NCBI RefSeq assembly: GCF_900170025.1
Contig: NZ_FWEX01000006.1
Coordinates: 2,633,236 to 2,697,235 of the forward strand
Length of the DNA stretch: 64,000 bases
Reading direction: 5' to 3'
Source of the DNA: Nitrospira sp. ND1
GTDB taxonomy: Bacteria; Nitrospirota; Nitrospiria; Nitrospirales; Nitrospiraceae
The notes below the pieces were generated by a model that did no database searches, was not told where the DNA came from, and saw nothing but the letters and a program-made list of their open reading frames with translations. A program made the position numbers and the translations under genes. Below are positions 18,835-26,836 of this stretch, one piece after another (positions within the stretch are counted from its first letter, which is position 1; the number at the start of each line of letters is the position of its first letter).

Positions 18835-18905
18835 AACCGTCCGACTCCAAGGCCGGCGAGGAAGGCCAGCAACAGGACCGCCACGAGAATAATGGTGAGA
18901 TCCAC
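18831..18905 (-). CDS. 24-aa membrane peptide upstream of the pIII-like gene
   Basis: GTG start with AGGAGGAGGAAGG upstream. The product is one hydrophobic span (L-T-I-I-L-V-A-V-L-L-L-A-F-L-A-G-L) ending G-V-G-R-L. Its TGA overlaps the GTG of the next gene. Size and place fit a pVII/pIX-like virion protein. A longer frame in the same phase runs back to 19409 and could instead be the true gene. Confidence 0.45.
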   Translation of the reverse strand: MDLTIILVAVLLLAFLAGLGVGRL

Positions 18906-18925
18906 TGGCCTTCCTCCTCCTGCCG

Positions 18926-19189
18926 TTACTTCAGGACTTCCAATCCAGACAAATCGAAGAACACACGACCGGTCTGTTCGAACTTCCGCACTTCGATCGA
19001 TGCGCGGGCCTGTTTCCCTTCGGCCTGCTTGCAGACCTCGATCAACGGCATCTGATCCTCCGGAATCCCCAAGCGCAGCACCCCCGGATCCTTGCCCTTC
19101 ACATAAAAATCCACCGATCTGTAGACCTTCCCTTCCCGGCTCCTCCGCTCCACATAGCCCTGCACGGACCCATCGGCTTTGACTTGCAT
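18926..19189 (-). CDS. putative ssDNA-binding protein (inovirus pV-like position)
   Basis: An 87-aa soluble, charged protein with AGGAGG eight bases upstream. Beta-strand-like stretches (G-Y-V-E-R-R, V-Y-R-S-V-D-F-Y-V-K-G, A-R-A-S-I-E-V-R-K-F) resemble small OB-fold proteins. It lies between Rep and the virion genes, where inoviruses encode their single-strand-binding protein. No sharp motif supports the call, so it rests on size, fold impression and place. Confidence 0.5.
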   Translation of the reverse strand: MQVKADGSVQGYVERRSREGKVYRSVDFYVKGKDPGVLRLGIPEDQMPLIEVCKQAEGKQARASIEVRKFEQTGRVFFDLSGLEVLK

Positions 19190-19389
19190 CGTCGAGACCT
19201 CCTGAATAGTGAGTGAATTTCGAGTCAGCCAAGCGCCTGACCCACACGCCCCGGCCTTCGGACCGGGCTTTTGGCTTCAAACAGAATTCCGAATCGCATG
19301 CCGTACAGCTCAGATACAGAGCGCCCTGTAGCCACTTGCACCGACAGCCTCTGGTGCCACATCCTGGACACATGCGTCGCCACGACCCG

Positions 19390-20382
19390 TTATGAAACTC
19401 TAAGGACATAGGGGGTCCCTCGCTTGCGTTGCTTCAGCAGGGCATAGTGCTTCTGTGTCCATCGTTTGGTACCCGCATAGATCATCTCCATGAGGAACTG
19501 ATCGCCACGACAGGCGACGACCACCGCGAGCATGGGACTGATGGCGTTCGCCAACCAGGCCGCCACGTCATCCAATCGCTGCTGAATCCGTTCGACGACG
19601 AGTCGGCATCGCATGAAGCCTTCGGTGAGGGCTTTCCACCATCCCACCAACGGGGCCCGATACTTCTCATAGGATTCCGCCTCTCGTGTCGTCTCGCGAA
19701 AATCGACATAGGAACGCAGCACGCCAACCAGAAACGCCCGCCAATCTTCCGGATCGAGGGTGAGGAGTGCTTTCGCACAGGCTTGGGCCCGATCCTGTTT
19801 GAATTCCAGCTCCCATCGGACGCCGTATAAGGCCGCGTCTTCCCGTCCTTTGGATTGAAGTTCCAGCCGTTTGTCATAGACCCGCAGCATGGTTTGACTC
19901 TCTCGACTCCCGAAGTAGAGTGTCTCGCCGGTTCGAACGCCCTCCCGATGATTCGACGCTTGGATGACTTTGAACTGCTTGGATCGACTCACTACCTGTC
20001 CGGCCTCCACGGCGAGGCGGACGGTCTCCACTGCGACAGACGCCTCCCGGTCGTCCAGCGCCACATCGATGCGCGTGACATGGCCTTTCTGCGCGAAGAT
20101 CCAGGCCAATACCGTCTTCAACTTGGTTTCATCCCACTGGGAGACAATCCCGGCAGACAAATCGACATGCACTTCCTTCGGATTGCGAGGAGCACCCGTC
20201 CCCAGTTTCCCGACTCCCGTTTTGCCTTCCGTCATCAGCTGAGCCACGGGATAGCCGCGAAAGCCGCTCTCACTCTGAAACCAGTCGCCCCCAATCATCG
20301 CAATCACGTCGGCGACTTCTGCCTTGGGCAGCGTGAAGGCGAGCCAATCGATGGTCTGCGTGAACCCTCCGGAACCGTTCAT
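19390..20382 (-). CDS. inovirus replication initiation protein (Rep_trans/RstA-like)
   Basis: A 330-aa protein for rolling-circle replication. The metal motif region reads V-T-R-I-D-V-A-L-D-D near residue 105, and T-L-Y-F-G-S-R-E-S ... L-R-V-Y-D-K-R near residues 170-190 is the typical Rep_trans (PF02486) signature; the tyrosine in V-Y-D-K is a conserved family residue. The N-terminus Q-T-I-D-W-L-A-F-T-L-P is also typical. ATGA overlap couples it to the upstream HTH gene. Family assignment is firm from the motif set; strand nicking is inferred. Confidence 0.87.
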   Translation of the reverse strand: MNGSGGFTQTIDWLAFTLPKAEVADVIAMIGGDWFQSESGFRGYPVAQLMTEGKTGVGKLGTGAPRNPKEVHVDLSAGIVSQWDETKLKTVLAWIFAQKGHVTRIDVALDDREASVAVETVRLAVEAGQVVSRSKQFKVIQASNHREGVRTGETLYFGSRESQTMLRVYDKRLELQSKGREDAALYGVRWELEFKQDRAQACAKALLTLDPEDWRAFLVGVLRSYVDFRETTREAESYEKYRAPLVGWWKALTEGFMRCRLVVERIQQRLDDVAAWLANAISPMLAVVVACRGDQFLMEMIYAGTKRWTQKHYALLKQRKRGTPYVLRVS

Positions 20383-20690
20383 TTCTTCCCCCTTGGCTTC
20401 TGTGCGATAGACGCCCCCGTCTTACCCAGTCGGGGGCCGGTCCGCTGCGCGCGCCGCCGGCTGGCGCCGCCGGTCGCGCTGCGCTGTCCTTGTCTTCTCT
20501 TGGAAGCAACAAGCGACGGGCCATGCCCATTTGCCTGCATGGCCTCTTTCACTCGTTCCAGGTCGAATCGTACAAACCGGCAGAACCGCTCCACGGGAAT
20601 CTCGCCCTTGCGGTAGGCTCGGCGGATCGACTTCACGCTCACTTTGAGGACGGCAGCTAATTCAACCGCGGTTAACCAGGACCTTTTCAT
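20379..20690 (-). CDS. small helix-turn-helix DNA-binding protein, first gene of the phage-like operon
   Basis: A 103-aa protein starting at 20690 behind GAGGAGA. The N-terminal half is an AlpA/excisionase-type helix-turn-helix (L-T-A-V-E-L-A-A-V-L-K-V-S-V-K-S-I-R-R-A-Y). The C-terminal 45 residues are very basic (R/K/Q/G-rich) and probably bind nucleic acid non-specifically. An open frame adds 29 codons upstream without support. Likely the operon regulator or a replication accessory; four tandem repeats at 20767-20807 upstream are its obvious candidate site. Confidence 0.75.
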   Translation of the reverse strand: MKRSWLTAVELAAVLKVSVKSIRRAYRKGEIPVERFCRFVRFDLERVKEAMQANGHGPSLVASKRRQGQRSATGGASRRRAQRTGPRLGKTGASIAQKPRGKK

Positions 20691-20766
20691 GGATCTCCTC
20701 TCATATTGTCCGCGCTGCGCATGGTGCCGACCATACCGATACGTTCGTCGGTGATGAAAGAACCCT

Positions 20767-20807
20767 GTAGGGGTCATGAGGGGACAGGAGGGGTCAGTAA
20801 GGGACAG
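20767..20807. repeat. four tandem 10-11-bp iterons upstream of the phage-like operon
   Basis: Units GTAGGGGTCAT, GAGGGGACAG, GAGGGGTCAG and TAAGGGACAG follow one another without gaps, with a core (A)GGGG(T/A)CA. They begin 77 bases upstream of the first gene. Helical-turn spacing fits cooperative binding of a regulator or replication protein. Confidence 0.55.
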
Positions 20808-21389
20808 CAGTTTCAGGCAGGTTTGCTATCTGTTCCGAATTATCTTGCGAACTGCCAAGTGCGGGTAGAGTTCTGTCAGATTCAACGCCCTGCAACGCGA
20901 CACTCATTACATCCGCTCCAGACGCAGTGATTTGAAGACATTCGGTATTTTCGTCGAGCACAGTCGAAAGGAAATCAGATATGAACCGTCATGCTCTCCA
21001 GCCACCACTCCAAGCTGCTCGACAGCCTATTCCTTTGAAAAACGTCGATAGGGCCAAAAAACATTGGCTAGGGCCGGATGGCCCTAGCAGGCATTTCCTC
21101 CGTCGGCAAGCCTGATGTCGGGGCAACGAAGGCGGTCAGGCCTAGTGCAAAGAAGATGCGAGAAGGAGAGCGTATCGAATGTACCCGAACTGATATCAAG
21201 GAAACCGGCGGAAGGGTTGTCTCCAGGATGCGGAGCAAAAAATGGCCGGGATGGTCAAAAAACGATACTGCAGGGCCAGCGGTAAGGCGTGGCGGATAGC
21301 TTTAGATGAAAAAGGCGTTGTGTAATTACGGCCAAGCAGACAAGGCGGATAGCCTGGGGGCACGGAAGAAGGTGCCGATTCCAGTTGAG
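20808..21389. other. gene-poor right edge of the phage-like module
   Basis: No convincing gene. The region holds a perfect 8-bp hairpin (21068-21087) with an extra TAGGGCC copy at 21049-21055. A 73-codon plus-strand frame at 21078 has no family features and is rejected. No further copy of the 55-bp attachment repeat was found here. Confidence 0.5.
21068..21087. repeat. perfect inverted repeat CTAGGGCC-GGAT-GGCCCTAG
   Basis: An 8-bp perfect stem with a 4-base loop; the half-site TAGGGCC recurs 13 bases before the stem. It could be an operator, a terminator stem or part of a replication origin. Confidence 0.45.
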
Positions 21390-21905
21390 TCAAGCTGAGT
21401 ATTCGCAGCAACCACCGATTAATGCTGCAAACCTCATTATCTGAATGCATCGTGAACCTAGCACCTTCTCCTGTATTGCGCACTGGGAGTGATAGGGCCG
21501 AGGGTGGGAATCCTCCATGAGTATGCTACGTATCGTAACTAATAAACCCTTTGTTAATTTCTGAAACTTTTCGTCCAGTTCGTCGGAATACGCCAACCCC
21601 CTCGCGGTCTCCTGCAGGTTTGTGTTGCCTTCGATCGTGATGAGCCGGTCGTCACGAAAGTCCTCGACCCAACCCATATGGCCGTTTCCTCCACCAGTTC
21701 TCGTGAAAAAGATGAGCCCAGGCTTCAGCAATGAGAAATCTTCGCACACTTCATTTGGCAGCAGACGTGTGATGCCGACTCTGCCCGCTTTATTCCAATA
21801 ATCTAAAATGCCGCTGAAGGCGAGGGCGTTCTTTTTCGAGGAAGGCCTGTCTCACGGCGGCATGTTGTGTGTCCCGCATACGAAGAGCGAGAGTGGTGTA
21901 TCTGC
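21390..21905 (-). pseudogene. decayed CHAP-type amidase/peptidase gene
   Basis: The reverse strand from about 21905 reads L-R-M-R-D-T-Q-H-A-A-V-R-Q-A-F-L-E-K. The frame then shifts at an A-run (plus-strand CTTTTT at 21831-21836) and continues K-N-A-L-A-F-S-G-I-L-D-Y-W-N-K-A-G-R-V-G. It goes on through P-G-L-I-F-F-T-R-T-G-G-G-N-G-H-M-G-W-V-E to I-T-I-E-G-N-T-N. The last parts match CHAP/NlpC-like lysis or cell-wall amidases (P-G-x-I-x-F-F, G-H-x-G, E-G-N). An in-frame stop precedes K-K-N-A-L. Probably a dead phage endolysin or effector. Confidence 0.6.
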
Positions 21906-22483
21906 ATAACTTTATATACCACGTCGCTGCAACGTTCCAGATTGAAAATATGTATTCCATCTTGATGTCTGATTTGAGCGAAAAAGGGAATAGAAGTATT
22001 CAACAATGCTCCCGCATAATGAATGCATCCGCAGCCGTGGACTACTCAAAGAATGCAAGTCCAATAAATACGTGTAATTGCTTGGACTCGCATAGGTGAA
22101 ATGGCCGCAAAGTCATTTCTCGCAACTTTGCACTTGACTGAAAATTACTTCTAGGGCATCGTCGGCGCACCAGTAACCCTAGATCAACATACAATGATGA
22201 ACTCTCTGCAAGATATTGAGGTGATTGTGACCTATCTCGCTGCAGGATGACTTGGGCCAGAACAGATGTAGGTCCTCGGGAAGACGAGATTCGAGAAACG
22301 GCTGCATATTCCCAACGGATTGCCCATTGGCGATGTCGCTAACGAGGCGACCAAATTCTGGCTGGACAAAATGAATGTGACTGACCAGCTGTCATGCGGT
22401 TGCTACTTCCCAAGGCTCAACCGCAACGACAACGTATCGAATGCCAGAACTGGCCACTTCTACTGCGTTGCAAGGAAGCCCGC
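21906..22483. other. AT-richer stretch without a supported gene
   Basis: No convincing frame. A short plus-strand frame from 22320 (M-P-I-G-D-V-A-N-E-A-T-K-F-W-L-D) has protein-like composition but ends within 60 codons and overlaps the next gene; it may be a remnant. Base composition is visibly lower in GC than the flanking core. Confidence 0.4.
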
Positions 22484-23470
22484 ATGGACAAGTCGCCCGT
22501 AATCATACCGGCTGCCCGGCCTGAGGCCCCGGCCTTCCGTTTCTGCTGCCTGCTTGCCGAGCCAATTTTCACAAAAGACTCACCAAAAGAGCACTCTCCC
22601 TCTGGCGGAAATAAAAAAGAAGTTTCGGGCATTATCTACACCTGTAATGGAGGCTTCATTGATATCGCGCACATGCGAGACGTGTGCGATCTTACTCGCT
22701 ACTACCACCATCAGCTCAAACGCAAAGCCGGGAAGAAAGATGAGACTTTCTCTAGTGTGCACCACTACAAAATTCTAGGCCACAACGGCAAGATCGTGAA
22801 GGACATCCCGCGGGATAAATTGCTGCACGTGGCGGCTCGTCTTGCTTATCTCGAGTCCGTGTGCCATGAAATTGTGACGTATTGGTACATCGACCCGGAT
22901 GTGCCGGGGGGTCATAACTCGGCGTTCTCGCCGGAGGACTTAGTTTCGAATCATCTTGGTGCTAATCTCGGCATACGTGCGATAGAAGCCTTGGAGAAGG
23001 GTACATTTTACATGTACGAAGACGCGGTAACATCTGAGTTGACACGTCTGCTCAGTGATCTGGGGGATGAGGGCGCCACAGCAACCAGAACGAAACTGGC
23101 TTTAGGCCTCGTTCAAACGGTCCCCTGGTATATCCCATCGGTGCCGACAACGGAGATGAAACTACTTCGGCGGAATTTCGGACAGAACGGAGACTTCAAC
23201 ATCGTCAACCCGTGGATCGTGCCAGGCGTCACCGGATGTACAGGGTCGACGTGGCCAGTGGCGATTTCTAAGACCTGGGACCTCACCCTCGACACGTACT
23301 TCACGATTACCTACAAACCTGACCTGGTATGGTATGTGCCCGCGTCACCCGTCGCAAAAAAAATGCTTGGCGGAGAAGTCCCGCACACCAGTTTCACCGG
23401 GCATATCGCAACACTTCGGAAGCATGCAGAGCAACGCTACGGTTCCTCATACGATTCTCCTGAGCCATAG
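22484..23470 (+). CDS. DUF4056-like protein, first gene of the giant operon
   Basis: A 328-aa protein. Conserved-looking parts are D-I-A-H-M-R-D-V-C-D-L-T-R-Y-Y, C-H-E-I-V-T-Y-W-Y and F-S-P-E-D-L-V-S-N-H-L-G-A-N-L-G, the histidine-rich pattern I associate with DUF4056, whose function is unknown. The paired H-x-x-D and H-E residues would suit a metal-dependent enzyme. The ATG at 22484 follows AAGGAAG; an open frame extends 30 codons upstream. The next gene begins 3 bases after the stop, so this belongs to a five-gene transcript ending at 35679. Confidence 0.6.
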   Translation: MDKSPVIIPAARPEAPAFRFCCLLAEPIFTKDSPKEHSPSGGNKKEVSGIIYTCNGGFIDIAHMRDVCDLTRYYHHQLKRKAGKKDETFSSVHHYKILGHNGKIVKDIPRDKLLHVAARLAYLESVCHEIVTYWYIDPDVPGGHNSAFSPEDLVSNHLGANLGIRAIEALEKGTFYMYEDAVTSELTRLLSDLGDEGATATRTKLALGLVQTVPWYIPSVPTTEMKLLRRNFGQNGDFNIVNPWIVPGVTGCTGSTWPVAISKTWDLTLDTYFTITYKPDLVWYVPASPVAKKMLGGEVPHTSFTGHIATLRKHAEQRYGSSYDSPEP

Positions 23471-23473
23471 CCT

Positions 23474-26400
23474 ATGGCCATCGACCTGCTGATAAGTTTT
23501 GCCGAAGAACTTCGCCGTCTCGTCCGGCCTGTCGAGCGGGCACTTGAGAGCGAAGCGGCATTCACTGCACTACTGGCGAAGCAGGGATACGTCGTCGAGC
23601 CAGCAGCACTGCAGATCGTGGTCATACGGGAGGCGTTTAATATCTCAGATGACGTGATTGCCATAACCGAGGACGCGATCGCGATTGCAACTGCTGAAAA
23701 CATACCTCCACCTGAGGTTATCACCAACCTCATCGATACGCTCACTTCTCTCATCGGAAAACTCCGCGACCTCCGGAATGTTCCCTCACCCGCAGGTGTC
23801 ACTGCCGCCGCTTGGCAGGCGCTCGCTGAACAATTACTGCACGCGCTTATCGGTGAGTACCTTGAATCGTCCTACCCAACTCTTTACTCCGCTCTGCTTG
23901 TCGTTGGTGTTGTGGACGAAGAGGATATTCCGGCTGGCGGAGAGACTGGAAGAATTGACTACACTCGTCGAACCATGAAGTGGGAACGATTGCCACGGGT
24001 CTTTTCTGATACACGCGCACTCTTCGACGAGTTGTATGCTTGGAACTCTCCGACAGCATTCCGCTACGATAGAGCGACGCGTGTGCTCGCGAGGGCATTA
24101 AAGCTCTTTGGCCTAGACACGGCGGTGGCGCAGCCAGATGCCATTCTCCTCAATAGCTTTTTCTCGTTAATGAACCCATTCAGGCCGCTCGTTCGGGAAC
24201 TTCGTATCACGTTGGTTGATGCAGTTGACAATGCGAGCAATACGTTGAAGGTCGTGCTGGGGCTATTACCAATCCCTGATAGCGATCCAGGCGCATCACC
24301 TAGTGCGCTTTTCCTTGACCTCGTACCCACCGCCACTGCCACGCTTCCCGCCTTCGTTCCACCACCGTTCAATGTAGAGTTCACTGGCGATCTACTGACA
24401 GAAGGCCTGCAATTCAGGATTTCGTCAAGTGGCGTCTCCATTCCGACTTTATCGGGAAGGTCGTTGGATCTGGGCTCTGGAATTAAGCTCATTACGGCGC
24501 CGCCGTCGATGCTACTGGTTGGTTCTCCTTATTCATCGCGACTCGAGATCGTCGCGTGGAGTGCTGCGTTACGGCTGAAAGGATCGCGAGTCGATCCAGA
24601 AGTCGAGATTGAGCTTGGTTGGGAGCAAGCTAGACTCGTCATCGACGAAGGTGATGGAGACGGTTTTCTTCAGAAGATACTACCTATTAAGACAGGAGTA
24701 ATCGAATTCGGCGTTTCAGTCATCTGGTCCTCAAAGCGTGGAATTCAGCTTGGTGGCACGGGCATGCAGACCAGCGTCCCTATCAACAAGACATTCGGCC
24801 CACTTGAGATCCGCACGGTCACAGTCGGCATCCTGACTGCAGCGTCGGCACTGACGGTGAGCGCAGGCGCGACCATCGGACTCAGGATAGGTCCGTTAGC
24901 TGTGTCTATTGATCGAATAGGCCTTGCCATCAGGACTATGCCAGTTGCAGCCGGTGACCCTCCTGGAGTTCTCGGTGATCAGGATTTCACTTTTGGTTTC
25001 AAGCCACCCACTGGCATCGCTATCAAAATCGAGGCTGGTCCGGTGAGGGGCGGTGGGTTCCTCTCACTTGAACCGGAAATCGGCCAGTATGCAGGGGCGC
25101 TACAGCTTTCAGTAAAGGAGATCAATCTGTCGGCCATTGGGGTAATCAACACGATGCTGCCGGACGGACGGCAAGGCTACAGCTTCTTGATCATCATTGC
25201 GGCTGAGTTTCCCTCGATTCCGCTTTCATTCGGGTTCGCGCTGAACGGTGTAGGGGGCTTGATCGGCATCCACCGGCGCATGGAGACTCAGGCACTAAGT
25301 GACAAGGTGTCTCAAGGAACGTTGGCCTCGATCCTATTCCCAAAAGATCCAGTCGGCCGCATGCAGGCTGTCATCGCAGATCTAAGCACCATATTCCCGA
25401 TCCAAGAAGGACGCTTCGTCTTCGGCCCCATGGTGAAGCTGACGTGGGGCCCCAGCGCGCTGTTGACCTTGGAATTGGCGGTCATTCTGGACCTTCCGTC
25501 ACCGCTGCGGCTCGCGATTCTGGGACGGATGCGCCTCGTTTTGCCCACGGAGAAAGAGGCTTTGGCCGATATCCGCTTGGATGTGGCCGGGATTCTGGAT
25601 TTCGACCGACAGGTAGCCACGGTTAGCGCCTCCCTGGTGAATTCGCGCTTGGCCGGTTTCGTCATCACAGGCGACATGGCGATGATTCTGTCATGGGGAG
25701 CCACCAAGTCGTTTGCTCTCTCAATGGGCGGTTTCTTCCCAGGATTTCCAACACCGGTTGGCATGCCTCCGCGATTGCGTCGGCTGGGCATTGCCATGTC
25801 TTCTGGCGACAACCCGCGCCTCCGGCTTGAGTCTTACTTTGCCGTAACCTCCAACACGGTTCAGTTTGGAGCGGCGGTCGACCTATATGCAGCCGCTGGA
25901 GCGTTCGCGGTGACGGGCCTGGCATCGTTCGATGCATTGATCCAATTCGAGCCGTTCCACTTCATCGCGCAGCTGCGTGCTAGATTGGATATTCAATACC
26001 AGGGAGCCGTCATCTTTTCTGGCGAGCTACAGGCCAGTCTTGCCGGGCCCAAGCCGTGGCATGCGGCTGGCTTCGTCGAGTTCCAGGTGATCGTGAAGTT
26101 CCGTGTCGGCTTCGAGCTGACAGTGGGCGAAGCAGAAAACTTGCCGCCACAGATGGTGAACCTGGAAGAATTGTTGGTTGCGGAATTAGCGCGGACCGAA
26201 TCATGGGCCACTGTGCCAGCCGCTCAAGGGGGAGCCATTGCGACCCTGCGAGATTCTGCACCGGAGGAAGGCATCCTTCTTCATCCGCTGGGCGGCGTGA
26301 CATTACTCCAACGCCTCGTGCCATTCGACAAGACGTTGACCCGATTCGGTTCAGCCCAGCCCGACTCCGGGCCGGTGAGCTTCGGTTTGACGTCGTTAAG

Positions 26401-26836
26401 CGTCAACGGCTTTGGCGCGCAGCCGGCTCCGGTCTATGTCGATTTTGCGCCAGGCCAGTTCGACGATCTGTCCCAAGATGAACAGATCAGCCGATCGGCG
26501 TTCGAATCGATGCAGGCCGGTGGCACGGCGACATTCACGGCGTTTCGCATAGCGCCCGATGCTGGGCGGGCGGATATCTCCGAGGGCTATGCAGAGGACA
26601 TCATACTGGACTTCCCGAACGAGTCCGGACGTGATACGGGCTTAAAGTCGAGCATGCCTGGCATCCGCGTCGATCCTGAACGGTATGTGATCGCGAACGG
26701 CGATACCCTAAAGGACACACATCTCGTGCAGGCCACAAGTGCTGCCCAGGCCCACGATGTGCTTAAGGCGATCCATGGTTTGCGTGCAAGCGATCATGTG
26801 GTTATCGCGGTAAGCGAAATTGAGGTGGCCGCATGA
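23474..26836 (+). CDS. giant beta-rich protein, DUF6603-like, 1120 aa
   Basis: No signal peptide and no classical membrane span. Residues about 1-240 look helical. From about 280 to 920 the sequence is a long series of alternating hydrophobic strands (for example L-R-L-A-I-L-G-R-M-R-L-V-L and V-A-T-V-S-A-S-L-V), with F-G-F-A-L-N-G-V-G-G-L-I-G-I near 590. That pattern is what I recall for DUF6603. The C-terminal 180 residues are a separate globular-looking part. ATGA overlap couples it to the next gene. Role unknown; an elongated amphipathic beta structure is the only structural inference offered. Confidence 0.6.
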   Translation: MAIDLLISFAEELRRLVRPVERALESEAAFTALLAKQGYVVEPAALQIVVIREAFNISDDVIAITEDAIAIATAENIPPPEVITNLIDTLTSLIGKLRDLRNVPSPAGVTAAAWQALAEQLLHALIGEYLESSYPTLYSALLVVGVVDEEDIPAGGETGRIDYTRRTMKWERLPRVFSDTRALFDELYAWNSPTAFRYDRATRVLARALKLFGLDTAVAQPDAILLNSFFSLMNPFRPLVRELRITLVDAVDNASNTLKVVLGLLPIPDSDPGASPSALFLDLVPTATATLPAFVPPPFNVEFTGDLLTEGLQFRISSSGVSIPTLSGRSLDLGSGIKLITAPPSMLLVGSPYSSRLEIVAWSAALRLKGSRVDPEVEIELGWEQARLVIDEGDGDGFLQKILPIKTGVIEFGVSVIWSSKRGIQLGGTGMQTSVPINKTFGPLEIRTVTVGILTAASALTVSAGATIGLRIGPLAVSIDRIGLAIRTMPVAAGDPPGVLGDQDFTFGFKPPTGIAIKIEAGPVRGGGFLSLEPEIGQYAGALQLSVKEINLSAIGVINTMLPDGRQGYSFLIIIAAEFPSIPLSFGFALNGVGGLIGIHRRMETQALSDKVSQGTLASILFPKDPVGRMQAVIADLSTIFPIQEGRFVFGPMVKLTWGPSALLTLELAVILDLPSPLRLAILGRMRLVLPTEKEALADIRLDVAGILDFDRQVATVSASLVNSRLAGFVITGDMAMILSWGATKSFALSMGGFFPGFPTPVGMPPRLRRLGIAMSSGDNPRLRLESYFAVTSNTVQFGAAVDLYAAAGAFAVTGLASFDALIQFEPFHFIAQLRARLDIQYQGAVIFSGELQASLAGPKPWHAAGFVEFQVIVKFRVGFELTVGEAENLPPQMVNLEELLVAELARTESWATVPAAQGGAIATLRDSAPEEGILLHPLGGVTLLQRLVPFDKTLTRFGSAQPDSGPVSFGLTSLSVNGFGAQPAPVYVDFAPGQFDDLSQDEQISRSAFESMQAGGTATFTAFRIAPDAGRADISEGYAEDIILDFPNESGRDTGLKSSMPGIRVDPERYVIANGDTLKDTHLVQATSAAQAHDVLKAIHGLRASDHVVIAVSEIEVAA

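Noticed and set aside
21078..21299. 73-codon plus-strand frame
   Set aside because: No ribosome site, no domain, lysine/arginine-rich shadow composition and overlap with a palindrome.
22320..22502. Short frame M-P-I-G-D-V-A-N-E-A-T-K
   Set aside because: Ends after 60 codons and overlaps the DUF4056-like gene; insufficient support for a gene, noted only as possible remnant.
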